Source: Rhodocyclus purpureus
Lineage (GTDB): Bacteria > Pseudomonadota > Gammaproteobacteria > Burkholderiales > Rhodocyclaceae
DNA length: 60,475 nucleotides
Assembly: GCF_016653115.1 (NCBI RefSeq)
Contig: NZ_NHRX01000006.1
Location: 1-60,475 of the forward strand
Reading direction: 5' to 3'
Below, piece by piece: positions 16,869 through 28,082 of the stretch. Every line of letters starts with the position of its first letter. The stretch's first letter is position 1. A program made the position numbers and the translations under genes. The notes under the pieces were generated by a model. That model was given only the letters and a program-made list of their open reading frames with translations, did not search any database and was not told the origin of the DNA.

Positions 16869-16951
16869 CACGTTTTCCGGCGATTCGGGGGCAGGAACTG
16901 CCCCTGGGCTTGCCGGAGGTGCCTTCCGTCTTGTCGGGAAGGCGTGCCGAA

Positions 16952-17167
16952 TCAGGAAGACTTGCGCATTGCGCCGTACTTCTGGTTGAACTTCTCGACG
17001 CGACCGGCGGTGTCGACGATCTTCTGCTTGCCCGTGTAGAACGGATGGCAGGCAGCGCAGACTTCGATGTTCAGCGCCTTCTTCATCGTCGAGCGGGTGG
17101 TGAAGGTGTTGCCGCAGGAGCAGGTCACCTGGATTTCGTTGTAAGCGGGATGGCCGTCAGTCTTCAT
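16952..17167 (-). CDS. rpmE: 50S ribosomal protein L31, zinc-binding form
   Basis: 71 residues starting [20 protein letters not shown]. The cysteines C16, C18, C37 and C40 make this the zinc-containing C+ form, which bridges the ribosomal subunits and serves as a zinc store. The start at 17167 gives the family length; an in-frame ATG further upstream would add 33 unrelated residues. It follows rho on the same strand after 139 bp and ends at a strong terminator. Confidence 0.95.
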   Translation of the reverse strand: MKTDGHPAYNEIQVTCSCGNTFTTRSTMKKALNIEVCAACHPFYTGKQKIVDTAGRVEKFNQKYGAMRKSS

Positions 17168-17306
17168 GGCTTGGTCTTTCTCTCGTTCGGTTCTGCCGGC
17201 GCACGCGGCGGATTCAGTGAAGCCCGTGATTATCCGGGTTTTTTCGGCCGGACGCAAGGCCGGCATTCCGGCCGATTATCGGGCAGGGTGGGTAGGGAGA
17301 TGCGGT

Positions 17307-18563
<1,257 letters not shown>

Positions 18564-18930
18564 GGGAGGTCGAACGGGAAGAGGGTGAGGATGCGGGCGG
18601 GGGAGGCGACTCGCGGCCGGGCTTTCTGCTCGTGTCGGGACGACAGGCCGGATCCAATCGGGACACGGTCGACACGGTCACGCCGGAAGTCGGCTGCGGG
18701 CGACGCAGGAAACAGTCTCTGGAGAGAAAAAGTGGAGTGCGAAGTGGGGATTGTCGCCGTCCTGGCCGCGCTCGTTACAGCGCAGCTCCGTGGTTACGGG
18801 GAGGCGTCAGAGCCAGGAAAAGTCGCTCTGGAGTCGCTCTGGATCGGCGGGACGCGCGCGGCGACTGGGTCGGGGACCGGACCCGGCCTGCTGCCGGGCG
18901 CCGCGCGATCAGTTGATGAGGTTATCGAGT
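18564..18930 (-). promoter_or_regulatory. trxA-rho intergenic leader
   Basis: 367 bp with no gene I can support. It holds a GC hairpin (18882-18887 with 18893-18898) without a T-run just past trxA, and an 11-bp tandem duplication GTCGCTCTGGA (18822-18832 and 18833-18843). In other proteobacteria rho is autoregulated by Rho-dependent attenuation in its leader, so this stretch probably serves that purpose here. I could not place a promoter with confidence. Confidence 0.45.
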
Positions 18931-19257
18931 TCAGAGAGCGCTGTCAATGAACGCCGTCAGCTGCGACTTGGACAGTGCGCCGACCTTCGTCGCCTCGACG
19001 TTGCCGTTCTTGAAGATCATCAGCGTCGGGATGCCACGGATGCCGTAGCCCGCCGGCGTCTTCTGATTGTCGTCGATGTTCAGCTTGGCGACCTTGAGGC
19101 GCCCGGCATAGTCCTTGGCGACCTCGTCGAGGATCGGCGCAATCATCTTGCAGGGGCCACACCAGTCCGCCCAGTAATCGACCAGGACCGGCTGCGTCGA
19201 TTGCAGGACGTCGGTCTCGAAACTGTCGTCGGTGACATGGAGAATGTGCTCGCTCAT
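18931..19257 (-). CDS. trxA: Thioredoxin
   Basis: 108 residues with the redox-active WCGPC motif at about residues 32-36, the cis-proline loop GIPTLMIF and the standard length of a Trx1 protein. It reduces protein disulfides in the cytoplasm using electrons from thioredoxin reductase. ATG 19257 has AAAGG upstream. It is followed by rho on the same strand. Confidence 0.96.
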   Translation of the reverse strand: MSEHILHVTDDSFETDVLQSTQPVLVDYWADWCGPCKMIAPILDEVAKDYAGRLKVAKLNIDDNQKTPAGYGIRGIPTLMIFKNGNVEATKVGALSKSQLTAFIDSAL

Positions 19258-19635
19258 TGCAAAGGGCCTTTCGCGGAATAGGGGATTGTCGGGGATGCGC
19301 CGACAGCGTCGGCAGGTTCAACTTACGGGCATTGAGGCATCTGCACGCTGCCGGGGCAGGGTGTCGCCGGTGTTCCACGAGGGGAGGGCGTCATGACGAC
19401 AGCCGGGCCGGGGACGGCAGGCAGAAAAGTCGGAACCGTCGGCGCTGGTGCGCGTCGAATGGTTCGCAAAGAGCGCGGTGCTTCTGAAAGACAGGCACCT
19501 TACGATCGATCGGTCAGCGCGGTATGCTAGCGAAAAAATTCGAGCAAGGGAAGCGAGCCCGGACAGCCGGCCGTGCAGGCTGCCCGACACTGCCCGAGAC
19601 TTCAGCAGCCTCACGCACCCTCCGGAGGAGTCACT
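19258..19635. promoter_or_regulatory. Divergent promoter region of trxA and fdxA
   Basis: 378 bp between two divergent genes. A possible -10 for fdxA is TATGCT at 19523-19528, before an A-run. No open frame here has a convincing start or family match. Confidence 0.4.
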
Positions 19636-19959
19636 ATGGCCTATGTGGTCACCGAGAACTGCATCAAGTGCAAGTACACCGACTGTGTCGACGTCTGTCC
19701 CGTCGATTGTTTCCATGAAGGGCCAAACTTCCTGGTCATCGATCCTGCGGAGTGCATCGACTGTACCCTGTGCGTCGCCGAGTGTCCGGCCGAGGCGATC
19801 ATGGCCGAGGACGACGTCCCCGAGGCGCAACTCGCCTTCATCGCGCTCAATGCCGAACTCGCCGCGCAGTGGCCGGTGCTGACTTCGCGCAAGGCGCCAT
19901 TGCCCGATGCCGACGAATGGAACGGCAAGCCGGACAAACGCGGACTGCTGCAACGCTGA
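19636..19959 (+). CDS. fdxA: Seven-iron ferredoxin
   Basis: 107 residues starting [20 protein letters not shown]. The first cysteine set ([13 protein letters not shown]) suits a [3Fe-4S] cluster and the second ([12 protein letters not shown]) a [4Fe-4S] cluster, the arrangement of FdxA-type ferredoxins. It carries low-potential electrons in the cytoplasm. The start is fixed by GGAGGAG 7 bp upstream; a longer frame has no such signal. It stands upstream of the CBS protein on the same strand. Confidence 0.95.
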   Translation: MAYVVTENCIKCKYTDCVDVCPVDCFHEGPNFLVIDPAECIDCTLCVAECPAEAIMAEDDVPEAQLAFIALNAELAAQWPVLTSRKAPLPDADEWNGKPDKRGLLQR

Positions 19960-20100
19960 TCAGGCGCCGTGGCGCTGCCGGCGGCGGCTTTCGCTGCGTC
20001 CCCGGATCGAATAAGATTTCGCGACGGGTGTCTTTCTGCGGCCGAGCGGGTCGAGGAGGCCGGTCGCCGTGCCGGTCGATCAACAACGAGAGGAGTGATC

Positions 20101-20553
20101 ATGCAGGTAAGGGAAATTTTGCGCGTCAAGGGGCCGGGGCTGTTCACCATCGAGCCGCAGCAGACGCTCGCCGACGCGATCCGGATCATGGCCGAGCACG
20201 ACCTCGGCTGGCTGGCCGTGCTCGAGGGCGATCGTTTTGCCGGCATGCTCACTTTCCGCGAACTGCTGCTCGCCCTGCACGCCAGTCCGGCGCAGGCGCT
20301 GTCGAGGAAGGTCAGCGAGTTCATGGTCACCGACCCGGTCAGCAGCACGCCGGAGATGGAGCTCGACGACCTGCGTCGCCTCATGGTCGACCAACGCATG
20401 CGCTTCGTCCCGGTGTTCGAGGACGGCAAGCTGCTCACCGTCATCACCTTCCACGATGTCGCCAAGGCGGTGCTCGAAGAGCAGAGCTTCGAGAACCTGG
20501 TGCTCAAGAACTACATCCGCAACTGGCCGGAGGCCGAAAAGAGCGCCGACTGA
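20101..20553 (+). CDS. Protein with two CBS domains
   Basis: 150 residues made of two consecutive CBS motifs: about 1-65 ([20 protein letters not shown]) and about 75-140 ([20 protein letters not shown]). There is no catalytic domain. Pairs of CBS domains form a Bateman module that binds adenosine nucleotides such as AMP, ATP or SAM, so this may be a free-standing energy sensor. GAGAGGAG precedes ATG 20101. It lies 19 bp before the acyl-CoA ligase, probably in one transcript with it. Confidence 0.9.
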   Translation: MQVREILRVKGPGLFTIEPQQTLADAIRIMAEHDLGWLAVLEGDRFAGMLTFRELLLALHASPAQALSRKVSEFMVTDPVSSTPEMELDDLRRLMVDQRMRFVPVFEDGKLLTVITFHDVAKAVLEEQSFENLVLKNYIRNWPEAEKSAD

Positions 20554-20572
20554 TCCGCTGCAGCGACGCGCC

Positions 20573-22246
20573 ATGGAACGGATCTGGCTGAGCAGTTACC
20601 CGGCCGGCGTTCCTGCCGACGTCGCCCTCGGCGAATTCCCTTCGCTCGGCGCCTTGTTCGCCAGCAGCGTCGAGCGTCACCGCGACCGGGTCGCCTTCAT
20701 CAACATGGGGGCGAAGCTCAGCTACGGCGAAGTCGATACCTTGTCGCTGCGCTTTGCGGCTTACCTGCAGTCGGTGCTCGAACTGCCGCGCGGTGCGCGC
20801 GTGGCGATCATGATGCCGAACGTGCTGCAGTATCCGGTGGCGATGCTCGGCGCCTTGCGCGCCGGCTACGTCGTCGTCAACTGCAACCCGCTGTACACGC
20901 CGCGCGAACTCGAACACCAGCTCAAGGATTCGGGCGCGGTGGCGATCGTCATCCTGGAGAACTTTGCGCGCACCCTGGAGCGTGCGATCGCCGCGACCGA
21001 TATCCGCCACGTGGTGATGGCGCGCATGGGCGATCTGCTCGGCTTCCCGAAGGGGGCGATCGTCAATTTCGTCGTCAAGTACGTCAGGCGGCTGGTGCCG
21101 CGCTGGCGCCTGGCGCCGGTCACCCGCTTCACGACGGCGCTCGCGCAGGGCGCCGCTGCCGGCTTCCGGCCGGTCGCAGTCGGCCCCGACGACACGGCCT
21201 TCCTGCAATACACCGGCGGTACCACCGGCGTCGCCAAGGGGGCCGTCCTCTCGCACGGCAACATGCTCGCCAACCTGACGCAGGCGCACGCGTGGATCAG
21301 GCCGGTTCTGAGCGAGGGCGACGAACTGGTCGTCACCGTCCTCCCCCTTTATCACATCTTCGCCTTGACCGCGAACTGCTTCACCTTCATCAAGATCGGC
21401 GCGAGCAACCTGCTGATCACCAATCCGCGCGACGTCCCCGCGATGGTCGCCGAACTGGCGAAGTACCGCTTCACCATCCTCATCGGGGTGAACACCCTGT
21501 TCAACGCGCTGATGAACGACCACGGCTTTGCCAGGCTCGATTTCAGCGCGCTCAAGGTCGCGCTCGGCGGCGGCATGTCGGTGCAGAAGGCCGTCGCCGA
21601 GCGCTGGCAGAAGCTGACCGGCAAGCCGCTGATCGAGGCCTACGGACTCACCGAGACCTCGCCGGCGGTGACCATCAACCCGCTCGACCTTGCCGAATTC
21701 AACGGCATGATCGGCCTGCCGCTGCCCTCGACCGAGGTGGTGATCCGCAACGACGACGGCCGCGACCTGCCGCTCGGTACGCCGGGCGAGTTGTGCGTGC
21801 GCGGACCGCAGGTGATGAAGGCTTACTACCGGCGCCCCGACGAAACCGCCAAGGTCTTCATGGCCGACGGCTTCATGCGCACCGGCGACATCGCCGTGAT
21901 GAACGAGCGCGGCTTCATCCACCTCGTCGACCGCAAGAAGGACACGATCCTCGTCTCGGGTTTCAACGTGTACCCGAACGAGGTCGAGGACGTCGTCGCG
22001 CTGCATCCCGGCGTCCGCGAGGTCGCTGCGGTCGGCGTTCCCGACGCGCATTCGGGCGAGACGGTCAAGATCTTCGTGGTCAGGAAGGATCCCGCACTGA
22101 GCGAGAAGTCGCTGATCGAGCACTGCCGCAGGAACCTGACGCGCTACAAGGTGCCGCGTCTCATCGAATTCCGCGACGACTTGCCGAAGAGCACGGTCGG
22201 CAAGATCCTGCGCCGCGCGCTGCGCGACGAACCGCCGCGACCCTGA
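20573..22246 (+). CDS. fadD: Long-chain fatty acid-CoA ligase
   Basis: 557 residues. It has the AMP-binding P-loop [18 protein letters not shown], the adenylate motif YGLTETSP, the hinge [20 protein letters not shown] and the C-terminal catalytic lysine region [12 protein letters not shown]. The enzyme activates a fatty acid through an acyl-adenylate to acyl-CoA for beta-oxidation or lipid synthesis. The length and [12 protein letters not shown] fit FadD. ATG 20573 is the only reasonable start, although its Shine-Dalgarno is weak, consistent with coupling to the CBS gene 19 bp upstream. Chain-length preference cannot be read. Confidence 0.88.
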   Translation: MERIWLSSYPAGVPADVALGEFPSLGALFASSVERHRDRVAFINMGAKLSYGEVDTLSLRFAAYLQSVLELPRGARVAIMMPNVLQYPVAMLGALRAGYVVVNCNPLYTPRELEHQLKDSGAVAIVILENFARTLERAIAATDIRHVVMARMGDLLGFPKGAIVNFVVKYVRRLVPRWRLAPVTRFTTALAQGAAAGFRPVAVGPDDTAFLQYTGGTTGVAKGAVLSHGNMLANLTQAHAWIRPVLSEGDELVVTVLPLYHIFALTANCFTFIKIGASNLLITNPRDVPAMVAELAKYRFTILIGVNTLFNALMNDHGFARLDFSALKVALGGGMSVQKAVAERWQKLTGKPLIEAYGLTETSPAVTINPLDLAEFNGMIGLPLPSTEVVIRNDDGRDLPLGTPGELCVRGPQVMKAYYRRPDETAKVFMADGFMRTGDIAVMNERGFIHLVDRKKDTILVSGFNVYPNEVEDVVALHPGVREVAAVGVPDAHSGETVKIFVVRKDPALSEKSLIEHCRRNLTRYKVPRLIEFRDDLPKSTVGKILRRALRDEPPRP

Positions 22247-22253
22247 GCGGGTT

Positions 22254-24506
22254 TCAGGATTCCGCCGCTGCCTCGGCGTCCGTCGTGGCGGCCGGCAAGG
22301 CTGCGCCCGGCTCGCCGCCGCGCCAGCAGTTGCGACCGGCCGCCTTGGCAGCGTAGAGCGCGGCGTCCGCGCGCGCGCGCAGGTTCGCCGCTTCTGCGCC
22401 GTCCTCCGGGTGCAGCGCGATGCCGATGCTGGCGCTGATCAGCACCCGCCGGCCATCGAGCGCAAACGGCCGGGCGAGCGCCTCGAGCATCCGGCGCGCG
22501 ACGTCGAAGGCGTCCTGCGGCTGTCGTAACTCGCCGAGGATGATCGCGAACTCGTCACCGCCGAAGCGCGCCACGGTGTCGTCGGAACGCACGCAACGGA
22601 GCATGCGTTGCGCGGCTTCGCGCAGCAGCGCGTCGCCCGTCGCATGGCCGAACGTGTCGTTGACTTCCTTGAAGTGGTCGAGGTCCATGTAGAGCAGCGC
22701 GAGTGGGCTCCGGCATAGCCGCGCACGGGTCAGCGCCATCTCCAGACGCTTGTCGAACAGGCGGCGGTTGGCCAGGTTGGTGAGCGGGTCGTGGTTCGCC
22801 TGGTGGCGGATCAGGTTTTCGGCCTCCTTGCGCAGGGTGATGTCGTTGAAGGTGGCGACGAAACCGCCGTCCCATGACTCGTCCGCCGGAATCCGCGCGA
22901 TGCGCAGGGATTCGGCGAAAACATCGCCGTTCTTGCGCCGGTTCCAGATTTCGCCCTCCCAGCGCCCGTCCTGCAGCAGTTCGTTCCACATCTGCGCGTA
23001 GAAAGCCGCGTCGTGCTGCCCTGATTTGAGCAGTCGCGGCGTGTTGCCGATGGCTTCGGCGACGCTGTAGCCGGTGAGCACGGTGAATGCCGGATTGACA
23101 TGGACGATGCGCCCATCGCGGTCGGTGACGAGGATGCCTTCGGCGGCGCGTTCGAAGACGGCGCCGGCAATCGCCAGGTCGTGCTCGGCCGACAGCTTCG
23201 CGGTGACGTCCTTGAAGTTGAGCACCAGGTGCGTGGCCCCATCGACTGCCTGCCACACGCCGACCTGGACGTCGGCGGTCCTGCGCACGAGTCCGTCCTT
23301 GTGCTGCAGGCGCACGCGGAGACTCTCCACCACGCCTTGGCCCCGGTGCTGGCGCTCGGCGACGATGGCACGCTCCTCGCTGCCGAGGATGCCGGCCAGG
23401 CCCATCTTCATGATGTCCGCGCCGCGGCGGCCGAGGATCTCTTCCATGCGCGCATTGACGAAGACGATCTCGTCGTTGCGCAGCACGATGATTCCGTTCT
23501 GGCTGGCTTCGACCACGCTGCGGTAGCTCGCCTGGCTTTCCTCGAGCTGGTGCAAGGCGCTTTCGGCCTCGGCGACCTTGGCCGCCAGCGCCGCATTCGC
23601 GGTCGACAGTTCCTGCGTGCGCTGGGCGATCAGCGCCTCCTGGTCGCGCGTGATCGTTTCGAGCGTCTGCAGGCGTTCGCGCGCCTGCCAGACCGACAGG
23701 TTGCGCCGGAACAGCCACAGCGCGAGGTGGGCGAGGGCGCCGAGCAGCGCGCAGGCGGCGAGCGAAGCGAGCGCCAGCCGCGTGCGCTGCCGCGCAGCGG
23801 AGTCGAGCAGCGAGCCGGCCGGCATCGTGATCGAGATGCCGCCGCGCACGTCGCCGATCCGGTAGCCCTGCTGGTCGTGGCACTTCAGGCACGCCTCCTT
23901 GATGCGCAAGGGTGCCATGTAGCGGTGCACGGGCTCGTCGAGGATGCCACCGCCGGCGGCGAAGAAGTCGAGGCGCTCGGACATCTGCCCGGCAGAAAAG
24001 GCGCGCAGCGACTCGGCCTCCCAGGGGTCGGCCTTGTTCGCCGGCCGCACCAGCTTTTCGCTGGTGATGTGAAAGCGCACGCCGTCGGCCTGGGCGGCGA
24101 GTTCGGAGATCTGCCGCGTCATGAACGACGGATTGACCAGGGTCAGCTGCTGGCCGTCGGTGGTGGTCACGTCGCGGCGCGGCAGCTCGAGGTACGGGTT
24201 CGGCTGCGTTTCCCCGGTCACCGGCACATAGACGCCGCCGTGCTGCGCGTTCCAGTCGCGCGTCAGTTCGATCAGGCGGAAGAGCACGGTGCCGCGTTCA
24301 TGCGCCAGTGCGCTCACGCTCGCATCGATCTGCGCTGCCTGCCAGAAGTACGACAGCGACACCAGCGCGGCGATCAGCGCGTAGCTGCCGACGATCGCGC
24401 TGCGGTAGCGGGTCCCGGCGAACGGTCCCGTCGGCTCGGGGGCAGGGAACTCGGGCAGCGACAGGCCCGCGACGCTCCTGCGATCGGGGCTTGTCCTCGC
24501 GTTCAT
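22254..24506 (-). CDS. Membrane diguanylate cyclase with haem-motif sensor and two PAS domains
   Basis: 750 residues. A transmembrane helix (about 37-57) leads into a periplasmic domain of the Tll0287/DUF3365 type that contains a c-type haem motif C206-L-K-C-H210. A second helix lies at about 243-266. After a coiled coil come two PAS/PAC domains (about 325-440 and 450-570) and a GGDEF domain with intact FGGDEF near 648 and the I-site RSDD five residues before it. It should make c-di-GMP under control of a haem-linked redox or gas signal. The start at 24506 follows from the domain layout; the frame is open 422 codons further but that part lies opposite aroC. It converges with fadD, 7 bp apart. 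Confidence 0.88.
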   Translation of the reverse strand: MNARTSPDRRSVAGLSLPEFPAPEPTGPFAGTRYRSAIVGSYALIAALVSLSYFWQAAQIDASVSALAHERGTVLFRLIELTRDWNAQHGGVYVPVTGETQPNPYLELPRRDVTTTDGQQLTLVNPSFMTRQISELAAQADGVRFHITSEKLVRPANKADPWEAESLRAFSAGQMSERLDFFAAGGGILDEPVHRYMAPLRIKEACLKCHDQQGYRIGDVRGGISITMPAGSLLDSAARQRTRLALASLAACALLGALAHLALWLFRRNLSVWQARERLQTLETITRDQEALIAQRTQELSTANAALAAKVAEAESALHQLEESQASYRSVVEASQNGIIVLRNDEIVFVNARMEEILGRRGADIMKMGLAGILGSEERAIVAERQHRGQGVVESLRVRLQHKDGLVRRTADVQVGVWQAVDGATHLVLNFKDVTAKLSAEHDLAIAGAVFERAAEGILVTDRDGRIVHVNPAFTVLTGYSVAEAIGNTPRLLKSGQHDAAFYAQMWNELLQDGRWEGEIWNRRKNGDVFAESLRIARIPADESWDGGFVATFNDITLRKEAENLIRHQANHDPLTNLANRRLFDKRLEMALTRARLCRSPLALLYMDLDHFKEVNDTFGHATGDALLREAAQRMLRCVRSDDTVARFGGDEFAIILGELRQPQDAFDVARRMLEALARPFALDGRRVLISASIGIALHPEDGAEAANLRARADAALYAAKAAGRNCWRGGEPGAALPAATTDAEAAAES

Positions 24507-24731
24507 CTTCTGCCGCCGCGCGCGCCGCCCTTGTCCCAGCCGAAGCGGACTCGCCGCGCCCAGCGCGCGAGTTCGAGCCCCGGCCCAGGTGAGCCCTTCG
24601 CCCCCGTGCCCGATCGCGAACGCAAGGGCGCACCCGCGGCGGGCATCGGCGGGCTGCTGCGCGGGCGTTTTCCTGGCGTCATCGGCGGCTGTGCTAGACT
24701 TTCGGGCCATTATATCGTCAGTGGAATTCCC

Positions 24732-25832
24732 ATGTCCGGCAACACCTTCGGCCTCCTCTATTCGGTCACCTCCTTCGGCGAGTCGCACGGTCCGGCAATC
24801 GGCTGCGTCGTGGACGGTTGTCCTCCGGGACTCGAACTGTGCGCAGCCGACATCCAGGTCGAACTCGACCGGCGCAAGCCCGGCGGTTCGCGCCACGTCA
24901 CGCAGCGGCGAGAGCCCGACACGGTCGAGATCCTCTCCGGCGTGTTCGAGGGCAGGACCACCGGCACGCCGATCGGCCTCCTGATCCGCAACGAGGACCA
25001 GCGCAGCCGCGACTACGGCAACATCGCCGAGACCTTCCGTCCCGGTCACGCCGACTACGCGTACACGCAGAAGTACGGATTCCGTGACTACCGCGGCGGC
25101 GGCCGTTCCTCGGCACGCGAGACGGCGACGCGCGTCGCCGCCGGCGCGATCGCGCGCAAGTGGCTGAAGGAGCGCTACGGCGTCGTCATCCGCGGCTGGA
25201 TGAGCCAGTTGGGGCCGATCGCGATTCCCTTCGTCGATGCCGCTGTGATCGACGACAACCCGTTCTTTGCGCCCAACGCCGCCATCGTCCCCGAACTCGA
25301 GGCCTACATGGACGCGCTCAGGAAGTCCGGCGATTCGGTCGGCGCCCTGATCACCGTCACCGCGACCGGCGTTCCGCCGGGCTGGGGCGAGCCCGTGTTC
25401 GACCGCCTCGACGCCGACATCGCGCACGCGATGATGGGGATCAACGCGGTCAAGGGCGTCGAGATCGGCGCCGGTTTTGCCAGCGTCGCGCAGAAGGGCA
25501 GCGAGCATGGCGACGAAATGACACCGCAGGGTTTCCTGTCCAACAACGCGGGCGGCGTGCTCGGTGGCATCTCGACCGGTCAGGACCTGGTCGTGCGCAT
25601 GGCGCTGAAACCGACCTCGAGCATCCGCCTCGAACGCCAGTCGGTCGATCGCGCGGGCGAGGCGGCGACGGTGGCGACGCATGGCCGCCACGACCCCTGC
25701 GTCGGGCTGCGTGCGACGCCGATCGCCGAGGCGATGCTGGCGCTGGTGCTGATCGACCATGCGCTGCGTCACCGTGCGCAGTGCGGCGACGTCGTCTGCG
25801 CGACGCCGCGGCTGCCGGCAGGCGAGCGCTGA
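24732..25832 (+). CDS. aroC: Chorismate synthase
   Basis: 366 residues. It starts [20 protein letters not shown], with the family signatures [27 protein letters not shown] and the C-terminal [17 protein letters not shown]. The FMN-dependent enzyme makes chorismate from EPSP, the last step of the shikimate pathway and the precursor of tryptophan, which links it to the trp genes further on. A likely extended -10 (TGCTAGACT, 24692-24700) lies in the 225-bp divergent region with the diguanylate cyclase gene. It is followed by the MFS gene after 8 bp. Confidence 0.97.
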   Translation: MSGNTFGLLYSVTSFGESHGPAIGCVVDGCPPGLELCAADIQVELDRRKPGGSRHVTQRREPDTVEILSGVFEGRTTGTPIGLLIRNEDQRSRDYGNIAETFRPGHADYAYTQKYGFRDYRGGGRSSARETATRVAAGAIARKWLKERYGVVIRGWMSQLGPIAIPFVDAAVIDDNPFFAPNAAIVPELEAYMDALRKSGDSVGALITVTATGVPPGWGEPVFDRLDADIAHAMMGINAVKGVEIGAGFASVAQKGSEHGDEMTPQGFLSNNAGGVLGGISTGQDLVVRMALKPTSSIRLERQSVDRAGEAATVATHGRHDPCVGLRATPIAEAMLALVLIDHALRHRAQCGDVVCATPRLPAGER

Positions 25833-25840
25833 AAGCAGCC

Positions 25841-27067
25841 TTGTCTGCGCTTCCCTACTGGCGGCTGTCCGGCTACTACTTCTTCCACTTCGCCTTCATC
25901 GGCGTCTTCTCGCCGTACTTCAGCCTCTACCTGAAGTCGCTGAGCTTCTCGGCCTGGGACATCGGCCTCCTGATGTCCCAGATGCAGCTGATGCGCATGT
26001 TTGCGCCCTACCTGTGGGGCGCGCTCGCCGACCGCAGCGCGCGGCGCACGCCGATCATCCGCCTCGCTGCGGCGATCAGCCTCTTCGCCTTCGTCGCCTT
26101 CTTCTTCACGAAAAGCTTGGCCGGCCTGCTCGCGGCGATGGCGCTGCTCGCCTTCTTCTGGAGCGCGACCTTGCCGCTGGTCGAGACGCAGACCTTCGAC
26201 CACCTCAGGGACGAGCCGGCGCGCTACAGCCGCATCCGCGTCTGGGGCTCGATCGGCTTCATCGTCGCCGTCGCCGGTGTCGGCGCGCTGCTCGAACACT
26301 GGCCGATCGGTAGCCTCTTGTGGATGCTGCTGGCGACCCTGGTCGGCATCCTCGCCTGCTCGCTGCTGCTCCCCGAGGCGCCGACGCAGCGTACGGACAG
26401 CGCGCCGCCGCCCAGGATCGGCGACATCCTGCGCCAGAAGCGGGTACGCGCGCTGCTGGCGGCGTGCTTCGCGATGTCGGCAGCGCACGGCGCCTACTAC
26501 GTCTTCTATTCGATCCACCTGTCGGCGAACGGCTACGGCACGGCGCTGGTCGGTGGGCTATGGTCGCTCGGCGTCGTCGCCGAGATCGGCGTCTTCCTGG
26601 TCATGGCGCCGCTGATGCGCCGTTTCAGCCTGCGCACGATCCTGCTCGTCAGTTTCGCCGCCGCGGTGCTGCGCTTCCTGCTGATCGGCTGGTATGTCGA
26701 GTTGCCGCTCGTCGCCGCCGGCGCGCAGCTCCTGCATGCGCTGACCTTCGGCTCGCATCACGCGGCGGCGATCGCCGCGGTCAACCGCTGGTTTCCGGGG
26801 CGCGCGCAGGGACGCGGGCAGGCGCTCTATTCGAGCCTTTCCTTCGGCGCCGGCGGCCTGCTCGGTGCGCTGGTCAGCGGCTGGTCCTGGGACGCGCTCG
26901 GCGCCGGCATCACCTTCACGCTCTGCTCGCTGTTCGCGCTGGCCGGATTGCTGCTGGTACTCTTCGGCGTGCGCGAGGAGGAGGGCACGCCGCCCGGCGC
27001 CGACGCGCCTACAATGACGAATTCACTCGCCGCACCGGGAGACTCCCGGCAGGAGGCCAGACCATGA
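25841..27067 (+). CDS. MFS transporter, 3-phenylpropionate/LacY-like
   Basis: 408 residues from a TTG start, with twelve predicted membrane segments. The N-terminus YWRLSGYYFFHFAFIGVFSP and the MFS motif GALADR match the MFS_1-like family that includes HcaT. There is no ATG or GTG in frame near the start. TTG 25841 lies 9 bp after the aroC stop; CTG 25829 overlapping that stop is the alternative. The protein presumably moves a small organic acid with protons. Its stop overlaps the ATG of the M48 gene by 4 bp. Confidence 0.82.
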   Translation: MSALPYWRLSGYYFFHFAFIGVFSPYFSLYLKSLSFSAWDIGLLMSQMQLMRMFAPYLWGALADRSARRTPIIRLAAAISLFAFVAFFFTKSLAGLLAAMALLAFFWSATLPLVETQTFDHLRDEPARYSRIRVWGSIGFIVAVAGVGALLEHWPIGSLLWMLLATLVGILACSLLLPEAPTQRTDSAPPPRIGDILRQKRVRALLAACFAMSAAHGAYYVFYSIHLSANGYGTALVGGLWSLGVVAEIGVFLVMAPLMRRFSLRTILLVSFAAAVLRFLLIGWYVELPLVAAGAQLLHALTFGSHHAAAIAAVNRWFPGRAQGRGQALYSSLSFGAGGLLGALVSGWSWDALGAGITFTLCSLFALAGLLLVLFGVREEEGTPPGADAPTMTNSLAAPGDSRQEARP

Positions 27068-27885
27068 AAGCTTCTTCATCCTGCACACGGCGCTCGCTGG
27101 CAGTGCTGTCGCTGCTGGCGCTGACCGCCTGCGCGACGCAGACGACTGCCCCCGGCGCGGTCGGCGTCGAGCGCAGGCAGATGCTCCTGATCCCGTCGGC
27201 CGAGGTCGACCGTGCTGCCGACCAGTCGTATCGCAAGATCCTGAGCGAGGCGAAGGCGAAGGGGCTGCTCAACCGCGATCCGGCCGAGCTCGCCCGCGTG
27301 CGCGCGATCGGTGCGCGGCTGGTGCCGGTCACCGCCACCTTCCGGGCCGACGCGCCGCGCTGGCAATGGGAGATCAACGTCATCGAGAGCGGCGAGGTCA
27401 ACGCCTGGTGCATGCCCGGCGGCAAGATCGCCGTCTATAGCGGGCTGATCGACAAGCTCAAGCTCAGCGACGCCGAACTCGCCGCGGTGATGGGGCACGA
27501 GATCGCCCACGCCCTGCGCGAGCACGGGCGCGAACGCGCCTCGCAGGAGCAGGCGGCGAGCCTCGGCCTGTCCGTGCTCGGTGCCGTCGCCGGCCTCGGC
27601 AGCGGCGCGATCGACCTGGCCTCGATCATCACCGACCTGACCCTCTTGCGCCCGAACAGTCGCGCGCACGAGACCGAGGCCGATCGCATCGGCGTTGAAC
27701 TCGCCGCGCGCGCGGCTTACGACCCGCATGCGGCGATCACGCTGTGGCAGAAGATGCAGGCTACGGGAGGTAGCCAGCCGCCGCAGTGGTTGTCGACGCA
27801 CCCCGCGCACGATTCGCGCATCGCCGACCTCAAGATCTTCGCCGACCGCGTCGAACCGCTGTATCTTGCGGCGCGCCAGCGCTGA
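27064..27885 (+). CDS. M48-family metalloprotease lipoprotein
   Basis: 273 residues. The signal sequence ends in the lipobox LTAC with C23 as the lipidation site. The zinc site is H145-E-I-A-H149, with the third ligand E203 in HETEAD. It resembles the LoiP/YcaL/BepA group of periplasmic proteases for outer-membrane protein quality control, but lacks the TPR repeats of BepA. GGAGG precedes ATG 27064. TACAAT at 27010-27015 inside the MFS gene may give it a separate promoter. Confidence 0.9.
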   Translation: MKASSSCTRRSLAVLSLLALTACATQTTAPGAVGVERRQMLLIPSAEVDRAADQSYRKILSEAKAKGLLNRDPAELARVRAIGARLVPVTATFRADAPRWQWEINVIESGEVNAWCMPGGKIAVYSGLIDKLKLSDAELAAVMGHEIAHALREHGRERASQEQAASLGLSVLGAVAGLGSGAIDLASIITDLTLLRPNSRAHETEADRIGVELAARAAYDPHAAITLWQKMQATGGSQPPQWLSTHPAHDSRIADLKIFADRVEPLYLAARQR

Positions 27886-28010
27886 GCGACTGCGTTCGCC
27901 ATTGCGCTCGACGCTCGACAGACGCGAAAGCGCCATCGCGGGAGCGGCGGCAGCCGCCGGCAAGGGCTTGAATCGCCCGCGCTTTCCGCGCTTTTCCCCT
28001 CCGGCCTCTG

Positions 28011-28040
28011 CTGACAGGTTCGCCGGCGCTGTGACATAAT
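28011..28040 (+). promoter_or_regulatory. Promoter of the leu operon
   Basis: CTGACA (28011-28016) and CATAAT (28035-28040) are 18 bp apart, about 45 bp before the leuC start. It is a good sigma70 match in an otherwise GC-rich gap. No leader peptide with a run of leucine codons is visible. Confidence 0.6.
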
Positions 28041-28082
28041 CGTCGGCTTGATTTTATGGGCTGCTTCGGGGACAAACACTCC

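Noticed and set aside
23100-24731. Plus-strand frame open upstream of aroC
   Set aside because: It is antisense to the cyclase gene; chorismate synthase homology begins at MSGNTFGLL.
24507-25772. 422-codon upstream extension of the diguanylate cyclase frame
   Set aside because: It lies antisense to aroC. The membrane helix and sensor domain begin after [10 protein letters not shown] at 24506.
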